From a virus, in the IMG/VR virus record IMGVR_UViG_3300023116_000464, positions 1 through 20,042 of that record: a stretch of 20,042 bases of DNA; one strand, given 5' to 3'. Made by a program: the position numbers and the translations under genes. Below are positions 1 to 7,060 of this stretch, in pieces (the stretch's first letter is position 1; the number at the start of each line of letters is the position of its first letter). The notes beneath the pieces were generated by a model. It ran no database searches. It had not been told where the DNA came from and was given only the letters and a program-made list of their open reading frames with translations.

Positions 1-2
1 TG

Positions 3-53
3 ATCGGACTAGTTGCAGTTTGGATTTTATATCATATCTACAACAGAAAATAA
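3..53 (+). CDS. C-terminus of a small membrane protein (partial)
   Basis: The reading frame is open from the window edge and ends at TAA at 51-53. The 16 visible residues are a hydrophobic run (IGLVAVWILYHIY) followed by a basic tail (NRK), which is how a single-pass membrane protein often ends. The start and the rest of the protein lie outside the window. An intrinsic terminator follows within 30 bases, which fits a real gene end. No function can be assigned, and so short a piece could be chance. Confidence 0.4.
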   Translation: MGLVAVWILYHIYNRK

Positions 54-82
54 TATAAAAATCTAGAAATACGTAAAACCTT

Positions 83-129
83 AAGGGTGGTGTGATTATA
101 GTTTTGGATTGTATCACATCGCCCTTTTT
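83..129 (+). terminator. Rho-independent terminator
   Basis: The arms 85-96 (GGGTGGTGTGAT) and 113-124 (ATCACATCGCCC) pair over 12 bp with two G-T wobbles around a 16-base loop. TTTTT follows at 125-129. It closes the unit upstream and isolates the gene that starts at 266. Confidence 0.85.
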
Positions 130-156
130 CTTTGCAGTTTACACGGCCTAAAATCT

Positions 157-164
157 GGTAAATA
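157..164 (+). promoter_or_regulatory. Putative T4-like late promoter (GGTAAATA)
   Basis: GGTAAATAC matches the variant seen at 3341 and 11771 and shares the TAAATA core with every other unit head here. By T4 spacing, transcription would start near 170, giving a leader of about 96 bases. It lies just after a terminator and before a gene with a strong ribosome binding site. The GG in place of TA or CA is weaker than the T4 consensus. Confidence 0.5.
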
Positions 165-190
165 CACATAGTTCAAACGTGCTCTTGCAT

Positions 191-258
191 CTGGCAGGAG
201 ACTTATGCGGATAAAACCGCGTAGCCAGGAGAACTGGCATTGGACTCCTTTAAAGGAG
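191..258 (+). promoter_or_regulatory. Structured 5' leader with a sequestrable ribosome binding site
   Basis: Visible pairings are: 205-210 with 217-222 (6 bp, loop ATAAAA); CTGGC 191-195 with GCCAG 224-228; the alternative GCCAG 224-228 with CTGGC 234-238; and a 14-base perfect palindrome CTCCTTTAAAGGAG at 245-258. The 3' arm of the palindrome is the Shine-Dalgarno AAGGAG (253-258), 7 bases before the ATG at 266. AGGAG also occurs at 196-200 and 227-231, so the CTCCT segment has three possible partners. A regulatory role is inferred. Confidence 0.45.
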
Positions 259-265
259 AAAACAA

Positions 266-703
266 ATGGGAAGACCAGTAAAGAAAAGTAGATTTGGTAA
301 CTCAGCAGGAGACTTCGAAGTCACTGGTGCGTTCGCCACAGGAACAACTCAACCAGACGGATCAGGTGCTGAAGCGGTATCAACTGCATCAGGCAACTAC
401 ATCGTTTCACAGAGATCAAGTAAGCAGTTCAAAGTGAACTTCTTATCTGCGGATGGATCAACAAGATTGACACAGGTGTTGACCTTGACAGCGAAAGCGC
501 CGGGATCACTGACTAACGGTGAATTCTGTGTGCAGATCATCTTGGATGACTCAACGGTTGCTTACGCGAGTAAGATCTTCAACAACACAGTACACTACGT
601 TACAGCAGGTAGCGTGACAGGTTCAACGAAGTACTCATTGAGCTCAGAGGGTGCTGATGAAGGTGCAGGTTCAGACGACGTGGGTCAAATCGACACAATC
701 TAA
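266..703 (+). CDS. Small virion-associated protein, MGRPVKK family (145 aa)
   Basis: The protein is 145 aa with a basic N-terminus (MGRPVKKSRFG), a beta-rich Thr/Ser/Gly body and an acidic C-terminus (EGADEGAGSDDVGQIDTI). It has no signal peptide, membrane segment or catalytic motif. I recognise the MGRPxxKxxFG start and the KAPGSLTxGE and DDSTVAYASKIxNxTV segments as a type of short conserved protein found in T4-like marine phages, usually left hypothetical and sited among structural genes. AAGGAG sits 7 bases before the ATG, which makes this start secure. The gene is a single-gene unit: terminator and late-like promoter upstream, perfect hairpin at 722-746 downstream. That arrangement and the strong ribosome binding site suggest high late expression. 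The 155-aa gene at 1953 has a similar start (MGRYVK). The structural role is inferred. Confidence 0.8.
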   Translation: MGRPVKKSRFGNSAGDFEVTGAFATGTTQPDGSGAEAVSTASGNYIVSQRSSKQFKVNFLSADGSTRLTQVLTLTAKAPGSLTNGEFCVQIILDDSTVAYASKIFNNTVHYVTAGSVTGSTKYSLSSEGADEGAGSDDVGQIDTI

Positions 704-721
704 TACAGTTAACGTGCTTTT

Positions 722-746
722 ATGGGGGAGTCACACGCTCCCCCAT
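722..746 (+). terminator. Strong hairpin between genes, probable transcript end
   Basis: ATGGGGGAG (722-730) and CTCCCCCAT (738-746) form a perfect 9-bp stem with a 7-base loop, 19 bases after the preceding stop codon. No T-run follows on the plus strand, so it is not a textbook intrinsic terminator and may instead protect a 3' end. A late promoter motif begins only 7 bases further on. Confidence 0.6.
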
Positions 747-752
747 TCACAA

Positions 753-760
753 CATAAATA
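753..760 (+). promoter_or_regulatory. T4-like late promoter (CATAAATA)
   Basis: CATAAATA differs from the T4 late motif TATAAATA in one base. Only 7 bases separate it from the ATG at 768. With T4 spacing the transcript would begin about 2 bases before the start codon. No Shine-Dalgarno sequence is present before that ATG. Confidence 0.7.
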
Positions 761-767
761 ATAGCAA

Positions 768-1610
768 ATGGCAAAGACTCTACGGACATCAGGTGATTAC
801 ACAGTGAAAGCGGGTGCTGGATACGATTCAGGATCAGGCTCAAACACCATACAACTTGATGCGAGATACGTCAGGATTCCAGGAGATCTCACCGTCGCAG
901 GAACACAGACCACAGTTGACTCACAGACACTGACGATAGAAGATCAGTTCATCGAAGTAAACAGGAACAACTCGACGGCAGGCACGGAAGATTCAGGGAT
1001 ACTGTTCAATCAAGGAAGTTCAAACAACCAACTTTTCTACTATGATGCGGATCAATCTGAATTCGTTGTAGGTGCGACAACACATGATGCATCAGTTTCG
1101 GCCATAACAAACATCACACCAGGCAAACTGAGATTGGCAGATCCAACAGAAACAGATCACGCCGCAACAAAAAATTATGTAGACACACAAGTGGGCGGTG
1201 GATTTAGCCTCAAGGTAGCAGGAGATGACTCAACACAGATCACTGTGGCGACAGGAAACACCCTACAGTTCACAGGCGGATCAAACATCAACACAGCAGG
1301 TGCGGAACCTGACACAATCACTTTGAATTTAGACAATGATCTCACAAACATCACTTCAATAACTTCAGACACATCCAACGGTGACCTTACTTTGGTAACC
1401 AACGGTACAGGCGATGTGGTGATCGACGACACACTGACATTCTCAGGTGCGGCCTCAACACCAACCGCAACAACAGTTACAAAATTATACAATAAAACAC
1501 CAGCGGGAGGAGGCACGGGATTGTACTTCATAAACTCACAGGTAAGTGCCACCGAGGGAGAACTGATAAGTAAAAAGAAAGCAACCGCTTTGGCGATTGC
1601 GTTAGGATAA
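768..1610 (+). CDS. Fibre-like virion structural protein (280 aa)
   Basis: The protein is a 280-aa Thr/Ser/Asn/Gly-rich beta protein with no signal peptide. Residues 39-112 hold the block GDLTVxGTxTTVDSxxLTIED followed by a GILFNQGSSNNQLFYYD-type segment. Related blocks occur in the fibres at 3362, 9081 and 11847. Residues 124-142 (ADPTETDHAATKNYVDTQV) match the DPTxxxxAATKxYVD signature common in phage fibres. The C-terminus is basic and helical (ISKKKATALAIALG), a possible oligomerisation or docking end. A late motif lies 7 bases before the ATG and no ribosome binding site is seen, so the mRNA may be almost leaderless. The gene heads a tight set with 1612 (1-base gap) and 1953 (5-base gap). 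The role as a fibre or whisker component is inferred from module sharing. Confidence 0.85.
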   Translation: MAKTLRTSGDYTVKAGAGYDSGSGSNTIQLDARYVRIPGDLTVAGTQTTVDSQTLTIEDQFIEVNRNNSTAGTEDSGILFNQGSSNNQLFYYDADQSEFVVGATTHDASVSAITNITPGKLRLADPTETDHAATKNYVDTQVGGGFSLKVAGDDSTQITVATGNTLQFTGGSNINTAGAEPDTITLNLDNDLTNITSITSDTSNGDLTLVTNGTGDVVIDDTLTFSGAASTPTATTVTKLYNKTPAGGGTGLYFINSQVSATEGELISKKKATALAIALG

Positions 1611-1611
1611 C

Positions 1612-1947
1612 ATGGCGATAACACAGACAAGAATTGACGGATCAGCGGAGCAACTGGGCACAGCAGTGTTCACGGCCACAGCCGACACGGCGGTGACCAC
1701 TATACACCTTTGCAACATATCATCGGCGGCCGATGCAACATTGAACGTATACCTATTACCAAGTGACGGATCAACGACTGTGCCAACTGAGAACAACAAA
1801 TTATACAATCAGTTAACTGTACAGGCAACAGACACTTACATAATTGACACTGAAAAATTGATATTAGCGAATGGCGACAAGATATTCATAGAGTTGCCAG
1901 ACTCGTCAGGACAGATCATAGCAACTATCTCAACCATAGGATTATAA
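1612..1947 (+). CDS. Small structural protein (111 aa), unrecognised family
   Basis: The 111-aa protein opens MAITQTRIDGSAEQLG and is then beta-rich, with alternating hydrophobic strands (TTIHLCNISS, TLNVYLLPSDG, DKIFIELPDSSGQIIATISTIGL). No catalytic or membrane feature is visible. A small jelly-roll-like or tail-accessory fold is plausible but not shown. The ATG is one base after the preceding stop codon and has no clear Shine-Dalgarno sequence, so translation is probably coupled. The minus-strand frames over the same region are shadows. The DNA for its DGSTTV segment shares an exact 15-base word with the gene at 1953. The function is unknown; virion association is inferred only from the operon. 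Confidence 0.75.
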   Translation: MAITQTRIDGSAEQLGTAVFTATADTAVTTIHLCNISSAADATLNVYLLPSDGSTTVPTENNKLYNQLTVQATDTYIIDTEKLILANGDKIFIELPDSSGQIIATISTIGL

Positions 1948-1952
1948 TAGCC

Positions 1953-2420
1953 ATGGGAAGGTATGTTAAAAACAGACAACTGGAACAAGGTGCACTGACG
2001 GTAGAGATACCACAAGTCACAACTGCAAATAGGCCTGCAGGACAAAATGGTCAACTCATATACAATACCACAACATCATCATATCAAGTGTACAATGGCG
2101 CACAATGGTACAACATATCAGAAGCATCGAGAGAAAAAACACTGACCGTGGACACCTTCCAGGGCGATGGATCAACGACTGTGTTTGGAAATGGATCAGG
2201 TAACACACTGGACGGATCTACAGCGGCCAACTTGACCGTGGAACCTACTGACGCAACAGACATGCAGATATTCATTGGTGGAGTATACCAGATACCTGGG
2301 ACACACTACACCTACTCGGGTGGAGCGATCACGTTTGGATCAGCACCCCCGGCCAACAACGGATCAGACAGCGGACACATCGTGGCCGTTATACACAATC
2401 TACACAAACTAGGCGAATAA
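1953..2420 (+). CDS. Fibre-module structural protein (155 aa)
   Basis: The start MGRYVKNRQLEQG resembles that of the 145-aa protein at 266. Residues 27-53 are the RPxGxxGxLIYNTTT...YNGAQW block, seen in equivalent form in the fibres at 7060, 9081 and 13573. Residues 69-149 form the GDGSTTxF...IFIGGVYQIPGTHYTYSGGAITF block, shared with the C-terminal parts of 7060 and 9081. The protein is therefore essentially two common fibre modules behind a short N-terminus. It is the last gene of the 768-1612-1953 set and ends 11 bases before the stop codon of a convergent minus-strand gene. No hairpin terminator is visible in the AT-rich gap. It is probably a fibre tip or adaptor; that role is inferred. 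Confidence 0.82.
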   Translation: MGRYVKNRQLEQGALTVEIPQVTTANRPAGQNGQLIYNTTTSSYQVYNGAQWYNISEASREKTLTVDTFQGDGSTTVFGNGSGNTLDGSTAANLTVEPTDATDMQIFIGGVYQIPGTHYTYSGGAITFGSAPPANNGSDSGHIVAVIHNLHKLGE

Positions 2421-2431
2421 TTTTTTATTTC

Positions 2432-3298
2432 TTAATTGATTTGACCGAATGGTCTCCAACTGCCAGGTGTGCCACCCTTGACACAGACCCAACCGATCGG
2501 TTGATTCAATTCTGGCTTGTCATTCCAAACTATGGATCCTGTGTCCCATCTTCCTTCGGTGGGTGCCTGTGATCCTGATGAGAAAGTTCTTTCAGCAAAC
2601 TTGATGTTGCCAACCACGTGCAGGCTTTCCTGTGGATTCTTGGCTCCTATGCCCAACTTGCCTGTCACTGTGACATTGGTCGAAGAATTATTCTCATCTC
2701 CCAGCACTATGTCACCGTTGGATTTACAGGTTATCCTTGCTGTGTTATCTGTGCCTATGGCGAATGGCACTGGAGAATGTGTTCCAACGTAGGCGTTTTT
2801 CTCATGCATAGTCGTGATCACTTCATAGCCATCAACGTTCACTGAAAACTCTGCGGAAGGTGCCTCTGTGTTGACACCAACACGTTTCTGTGAAACGAAC
2901 AAAGTGTTTTCTACCTGTAGATTTTTGAGGATTCCTAGTTGTGTCAGTGAACTTGTCTTCACACTCTTGCCCAAAGTGTGCTTCCAGATCACTTCGTTGT
3001 GGTCTATCATGACTGCCTCTGTGACATTGAGTTTTGGAACCTGTGCCTCAACATATTTCAGATTCTCAACAGTGACCGTGCCCTTGACTTCCAAGTCATT
3101 TTTGATCTCTATCTTGTCATCGTTTACAGTGATCTGTACGGATTCCGCTTGATCTTTTATGCCCGTGCTGTTGAAATCTGTTATCTTGCCACCGTGGATG
3201 GCATCACCGCTGATAGAATTTTCATAAACGTCCACCTGATTAACGTCAACACGTTTCTCGGCCACTCTCTCGATTTTGTTGATGGGTAATAGTGTCAT
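2432..3298 (-). CDS. Minus-strand fibre/adhesin-like structural protein (288 aa)
   Basis: I place the start at the ATG at 3298 (MTLLPINKIERV). The longer frame to 3352 would begin upstream of the late promoter CATAAATA, which lies 8 bases before this ATG. The N-terminal 120 residues are charged and beta-rich (DLEVKGTVTVENL). Two GVNTEAPSAEF/GIGAKNPQESLHVVGN segments (about 140-155 and 216-231) resemble the GIGTxxPxxxLHVxG motif of many phage fibres and bacterial adhesins. The C-terminus (about 251-288) carries SIVWNxxPxxxxPIGWVCVxGGTPGSWRPFG, a Trp/Gly-rich end known in marine phage structural proteins and possibly sugar-binding. The gene faces away from the 3362 fibre. The receptor-related role is inferred. 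Confidence 0.83.
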   Translation of the reverse strand: MTLLPINKIERVAEKRVDVNQVDVYENSISGDAIHGGKITDFNSTGIKDQAESVQITVNDDKIEIKNDLEVKGTVTVENLKYVEAQVPKLNVTEAVMIDHNEVIWKHTLGKSVKTSSLTQLGILKNLQVENTLFVSQKRVGVNTEAPSAEFSVNVDGYEVITTMHEKNAYVGTHSPVPFAIGTDNTARITCKSNGDIVLGDENNSSTNVTVTGKLGIGAKNPQESLHVVGNIKFAERTFSSGSQAPTEGRWDTGSIVWNDKPELNQPIGWVCVKGGTPGSWRPFGQIN

Positions 3299-3306
3299 AT
3301 AATGAA

Positions 3307-3314
3307 TATTTATG
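3307..3314 (-). promoter_or_regulatory. T4-like late promoter (CATAAATA, minus strand)
   Basis: The minus strand reads CATAAATA, then 8 bases, then ATG at 3298. The predicted transcript starts about 2-3 bases before the start codon. It forms a divergent pair with the plus-strand motif at 3341. Confidence 0.7.
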
Positions 3315-3340
3315 GTTGATCGCCGCCGTTGTGTTTGTTT

Positions 3341-3348
3341 GGTAAATA
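3341..3348 (+). promoter_or_regulatory. Putative late promoter (GGTAAATA)
   Basis: GGTAAATACC lies 13 bases before the ATG at 3362, in the 63-base gap between divergent genes. The variant matches those at 157 and 11771. The predicted start leaves about 8 bases of leader with no Shine-Dalgarno sequence. Confidence 0.55.
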
Positions 3349-3361
3349 CCAAAGTAGTATT

Positions 3362-6300
3362 ATGGCAATTAACAGAATAAGTGGTGATATATTAGAATCG
3401 AACCTTATCCGTTCGAGCGATCTGGCGTTCAATACCAATCTACTGTACGTGGATGTGGCAAACGGAAGGATCGGTGTAAAGACTGATTCACCGGGTAATT
3501 TTGCCCTAGATGTAAACGGTAACACACGGGTACAAGGTAACCAAACAATCACCGGAGACCTGACCGTACAGGGCACCACTACCACGATAGACTCTCAACA
3601 ATTAGTTGTCGAGGACAACATAATCACCATCAACGAGAACGCTTCAAGTGCCACGGACGCTGGTATAATGATCAACAGGACGTCTGCCAACAACGCCATT
3701 TTCATCTGGGACGAGACCCTAGACAAATTCAGATTTGGAACAACAACGCAGGATGGTTCCACGATCACAGACTATTCAAACTTAACTCTTTCAAACATAC
3801 AAGCGGCCGATCCCACAGCGGCCGAAGATGTCGCGACCAAGTCATATGTTGACAGCCAGATCAGTTCAGGAGGTGTGACAGGAGACAACGTTGAAATGAG
3901 GCTTCCAACAGACTCAACGTTCGGCGACGGTGCCTACCTCGGATTGACTTCGACCACTACCGTGACAAATGCCATAGACGAATTGAACGAAGTGCTTGGA
4001 AACGTACAGGCAGGGACCTACATAAAATCAACATCATTCGTGGCAGATGAAACTGCGATCAGCGCCGGTGACCCGGTGACACTGACAATCACCAACACAC
4101 CAACCGCGGGTGCCAACACCAGATACACCATCACCTGGGGAGACGGTGACGTCACAACGGGCACATCAGATTCAACACCAAGCCACACATACGCATCAGG
4201 TGGAACATACTCGGTCACAGTGAAAGCGTTTGAAAACGACGCGGACACGACGGATTCAGCGGGAAGTTTCGCGACATCTACCAGGACCGATTACATAGTG
4301 GCATCGACTGCAGAACCTGTGTTGACGTTCGCCATGTACGCGGCGGCATCGGGAGGTGATCCAATCACGACTGCGGACACAGGAGACACGGTGTACCTAC
4401 AGAACAACTGCACAAACACATCAGGTGCAACGGTCACATACGACGTCGACTGGGGAGACGGAACAGAAGACACCATCAGTGGTGACGGAGTGGCAGGTGG
4501 TTCAAGTGCGAACGGCGGATCACGTCTGGCGCACACCTACACAAACTCAGCAGGCGATGATGGATCAACGGTTGCAGGTACGGGTTCGGGTGACACCAAG
4601 TATGCAATACGTCTGAGACTACTGACACACTCGACTGCCAACCCGGCGGTGATTCCAAAGACGGCCACAAACAATTTCGAGGTGTATTCGGAACACACAC
4701 CACTTTATTCAACAGCAGATTCAACAATCAGAGGCGTCAACGAGGAATCAACATCAGGTTTCCCTGTGACGTTCACCAACGACACAGCGACGAATCCAGG
4801 TAGCAACTCAGATTTCAGTGCCACACAGACATACAGTTGGGACTTCGGCGAGGGTGCAGGCGCAACTGTGGTCAACATCGGATCGGGAGGTTCTGGAGAC
4901 ACGGGCAACACAATCGCAAACACATTCAACCTGAGTTCGGACAACCAGAACAACGGTACCACTACCACATTCACTACTAGCCTAACACTGGCGAATGGAC
5001 ACACAAATTCAACTTTCAGCAGTAACCTCAACATAATCGTTGAACCAGACGTGAGGGCCAACATCGCCGGCACGGCTGTCACAGTTAACACGGGTTCAGG
5101 TGACAACAGCCTATCATTGTATGACGTGGTCGACCTTGACGGTGTTAACAGGGCCATAGCAAGATTTACCAACACATCACAGAACGCGGACAACTACGAG
5201 TATGATTTCTTCGATGATTCCAGTTCTATCACTACTGTCGCTGAGGATGGATCCACAGCAGGAACAATCGGAGATGGTTCTGGTGTTGCTCTTGACAAGG
5301 ACTACTCAGGCACATCAACAGGAAATATCAACTTCAGATTTAGAGCATCTGGTACACCTGACACGATAGCACAAGACGACGAGGAAACCATCACATTTGT
5401 GATGAAATCGGTGCCAAGTGCACCAAATGGATTGAGCAGTTTCAGTTTGGCATTGTCAGACTCGGCACAGGGAACTTCACCCAAGTTGTGTGCAAGTTTC
5501 ACTGACAACACCAGTTCAGCAGACACACTGGCGGCGGGAACCTCATTGAATTCTACCACAGCGAGAAGATACACAAGCACATCAACCATTGACACAACCG
5601 TGATGAACGGTTTCCTAGTCAACGATGCCAATGGCACGGGTTCAACTGTTAACCAGACCGTCACAGCATCAATCAACGCCAGTGCCTCGGGTGCGAGGAC
5701 ATTCACAACCACAGAAGGTGGAGCCAACAACGGAACATTCACCAAACTGGTCACATCAGATCACAAGGACTATGACCAAGTGGACAGTTCATATCCACAG
5801 AGATTATACCTGGTCGCTGATGCCAAGATCACACAGGATCTAGCAGACTACTCGGTGGGATTGACTGCCCAGAGATTGGAAAGTTCAGCAGGTGGTAACA
5901 CGGGATATGTACACGTGTTGAAGGACGACATCACTGCGACACCTACAACAACGATAGGTACAGTGGCCGAGGGAACACAGGGAACCTACAGATATGTGTC
6001 CGGTGTGCCATACTACAACACAGGATCGCCAACTGTGACTGTCACTGGTACAACCATAGAGGACTTCACAGGACAGGCGTACCAAGACACCACATCACCA
6101 CACGAGGTAGACAACGACACCAACCAGGAATCAACTTCAGGCGATGTCATAACAAATTCAGATTTCACATACGCACAAGTAGATGGTGCTTCAACCATGC
6201 TGTCAGGTGGCGTGCCTGTGACAGACACGGGCGTTGGAACACCTTACACAATAGGAGCGGTGACAGTGCCCATAACGAGTTCAGGTGTGAGGTCAGTCAA

Positions 6301-7060
6301 GACCATCAAAGCGAGAAGTAAGAACGCTAACGGAACTGGCAGTTACGACAGTTCTTCAACAAAAATTCAAGTTTATACCGCATCATTGTTAGCACTAGAC
6401 GATGAGGCAGACGGTATAACTGTATCAGATTCACTAGGCGCCGGCTTCGATGACGACGCTGTGAGAATAAGCGGGTTTGGATCCCTGTCAGGTGACACAC
6501 CGTCACTTAATGATTCTTCTAATGCCAACTACTACACGGATCACGCATGGTCGGGTGCAGTCACAGTGGCGGGGACCAACGAAGCGATATCAAGATTTGG
6601 AACGATCAAACACTTCACCACAGACTTGAGCTCGGGTTACCTACCAGTGGGGCCAGACCTAGCAACGGATAGGTCAGGTGCACAGTACTACACCTTCGCT
6701 TTCAGAAGAACCACGATGGCCAACTTCACTGTGAGATTGACAGGAACTGTGTCAGGCTTCTTCATCGCGGCGCCAGGCACTGCGATAGATTCAGCATCAG
6801 GACTGAATGGTTGGTTGGACGCCAGCATCACTTACGGTGGATCAGGTGTACCAGGATCAGACACCGGCAACGGCGGAAACGGATCCAATGGTTGTGCGTT
6901 CACATCGGGAGACAGAATTCAAGACAGTACAAGTTATTCAAACTCAACATTCACGCTGACACTGGGATCAGAGAACGCCACGAATGCCACAGGAAATAAT
7001 GTACTGATCAGAATCAAATTAGAATCGGGAGACAGTATAACAGCACTGAGCATTGAGTAA
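3362..7060 (+). CDS. Large PKD-domain tail fibre / adhesin (1232 aa)
   Basis: The start at 3362 (MAINRISGDILESNL) is chosen because it aligns with the N-termini of the fibres at 9081 and 13573 and lies after the promoter; the frame extends 11 codons upstream. Domains in order: shared N-terminal block (1-45); GDLTVQGTTTTIDS block (65-140); AATKxYVD-like element (149-168); PKD-like domain 1 (226-312, TITWGDGD then SHTYASGGTYSVTVKA); PKD-like domain 2 (319-443, VDWGDGTED then AHTY); a third, more diverged one (447-561, YSWDFGEG); a possible fourth beta domain (564-683); a long Thr/Ser/Gly body; and a C-terminal domain (about 1105-1232) with AFRRTTMANFTVRLTGTVSGFFIAAPG and a Gly/Asn-rich loop. 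PKD folds are Ig-like beta domains common in surface adhesins. The protein probably projects from the tail and contacts the host. TAA overlaps the next ATG (TAATG). Confidence 0.88.
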   Translation: MAINRISGDILESNLIRSSDLAFNTNLLYVDVANGRIGVKTDSPGNFALDVNGNTRVQGNQTITGDLTVQGTTTTIDSQQLVVEDNIITINENASSATDAGIMINRTSANNAIFIWDETLDKFRFGTTTQDGSTITDYSNLTLSNIQAADPTAAEDVATKSYVDSQISSGGVTGDNVEMRLPTDSTFGDGAYLGLTSTTTVTNAIDELNEVLGNVQAGTYIKSTSFVADETAISAGDPVTLTITNTPTAGANTRYTITWGDGDVTTGTSDSTPSHTYASGGTYSVTVKAFENDADTTDSAGSFATSTRTDYIVASTAEPVLTFAMYAAASGGDPITTADTGDTVYLQNNCTNTSGATVTYDVDWGDGTEDTISGDGVAGGSSANGGSRLAHTYTNSAGDDGSTVAGTGSGDTKYAIRLRLLTHSTANPAVIPKTATNNFEVYSEHTPLYSTADSTIRGVNEESTSGFPVTFTNDTATNPGSNSDFSATQTYSWDFGEGAGATVVNIGSGGSGDTGNTIANTFNLSSDNQNNGTTTTFTTSLTLANGHTNSTFSSNLNIIVEPDVRANIAGTAVTVNTGSGDNSLSLYDVVDLDGVNRAIARFTNTSQNADNYEYDFFDDSSSITTVAEDGSTAGTIGDGSGVALDKDYSGTSTGNINFRFRASGTPDTIAQDDEETITFVMKSVPSAPNGLSSFSLALSDSAQGTSPKLCASFTDNTSSADTLAAGTSLNSTTARRYTSTSTIDTTVMNGFLVNDANGTGSTVNQTVTASINASASGARTFTTTEGGANNGTFTKLVTSDHKDYDQVDSSYPQRLYLVADAKITQDLADYSVGLTAQRLESSAGGNTGYVHVLKDDITATPTTTIGTVAEGTQGTYRYVSGVPYYNTGSPTVTVTGTTIEDFTGQAYQDTTSPHEVDNDTNQESTSGDVITNSDFTYAQVDGASTMLSGGVPVTDTGVGTPYTIGAVTVPITSSGVRSVKTIKARSKNANGTGSYDSSSTKIQVYTASLLALDDEADGITVSDSLGAGFDDDAVRISGFGSLSGDTPSLNDSSNANYYTDHAWSGAVTVAGTNEAISRFGTIKHFTTDLSSGYLPVGPDLATDRSGAQYYTFAFRRTTMANFTVRLTGTVSGFFIAAPGTAIDSASGLNGWLDASITYGGSGVPGSDTGNGGNGSNGCAFTSGDRIQDSTSYSNSTFTLTLGSENATNATGNNVLIRIKLESGDSITALSIE

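Noticed and set aside
131-265. tRNA or other RNA gene in the leader before 266
   Set aside because: Hairpins are present but there is no cloverleaf with acceptor, anticodon and T-arm signatures. A structured mRNA leader explains the stems.
2421-2431. T-rich gap between convergent genes as a terminator
   Set aside because: The run of Ts has no stem before it on either strand.
3296-3352. N-terminal extension of the minus-strand 288-aa protein (18 more codons)
   Set aside because: The extension (MVFTKQTQRRRST...) would need translation from upstream of the late promoter at 3307-3314. The start at 3298 is 8 bases after that promoter, as in other genes here.
4018-6228. Long minus-strand frames opposite the PKD fibre gene
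   Set aside because: Val/Ser/Pro-rich translations typical of the antisense of Thr/Asp/Gly-rich coding. They have no promoter or ribosome binding site and lie fully within a recognised gene.
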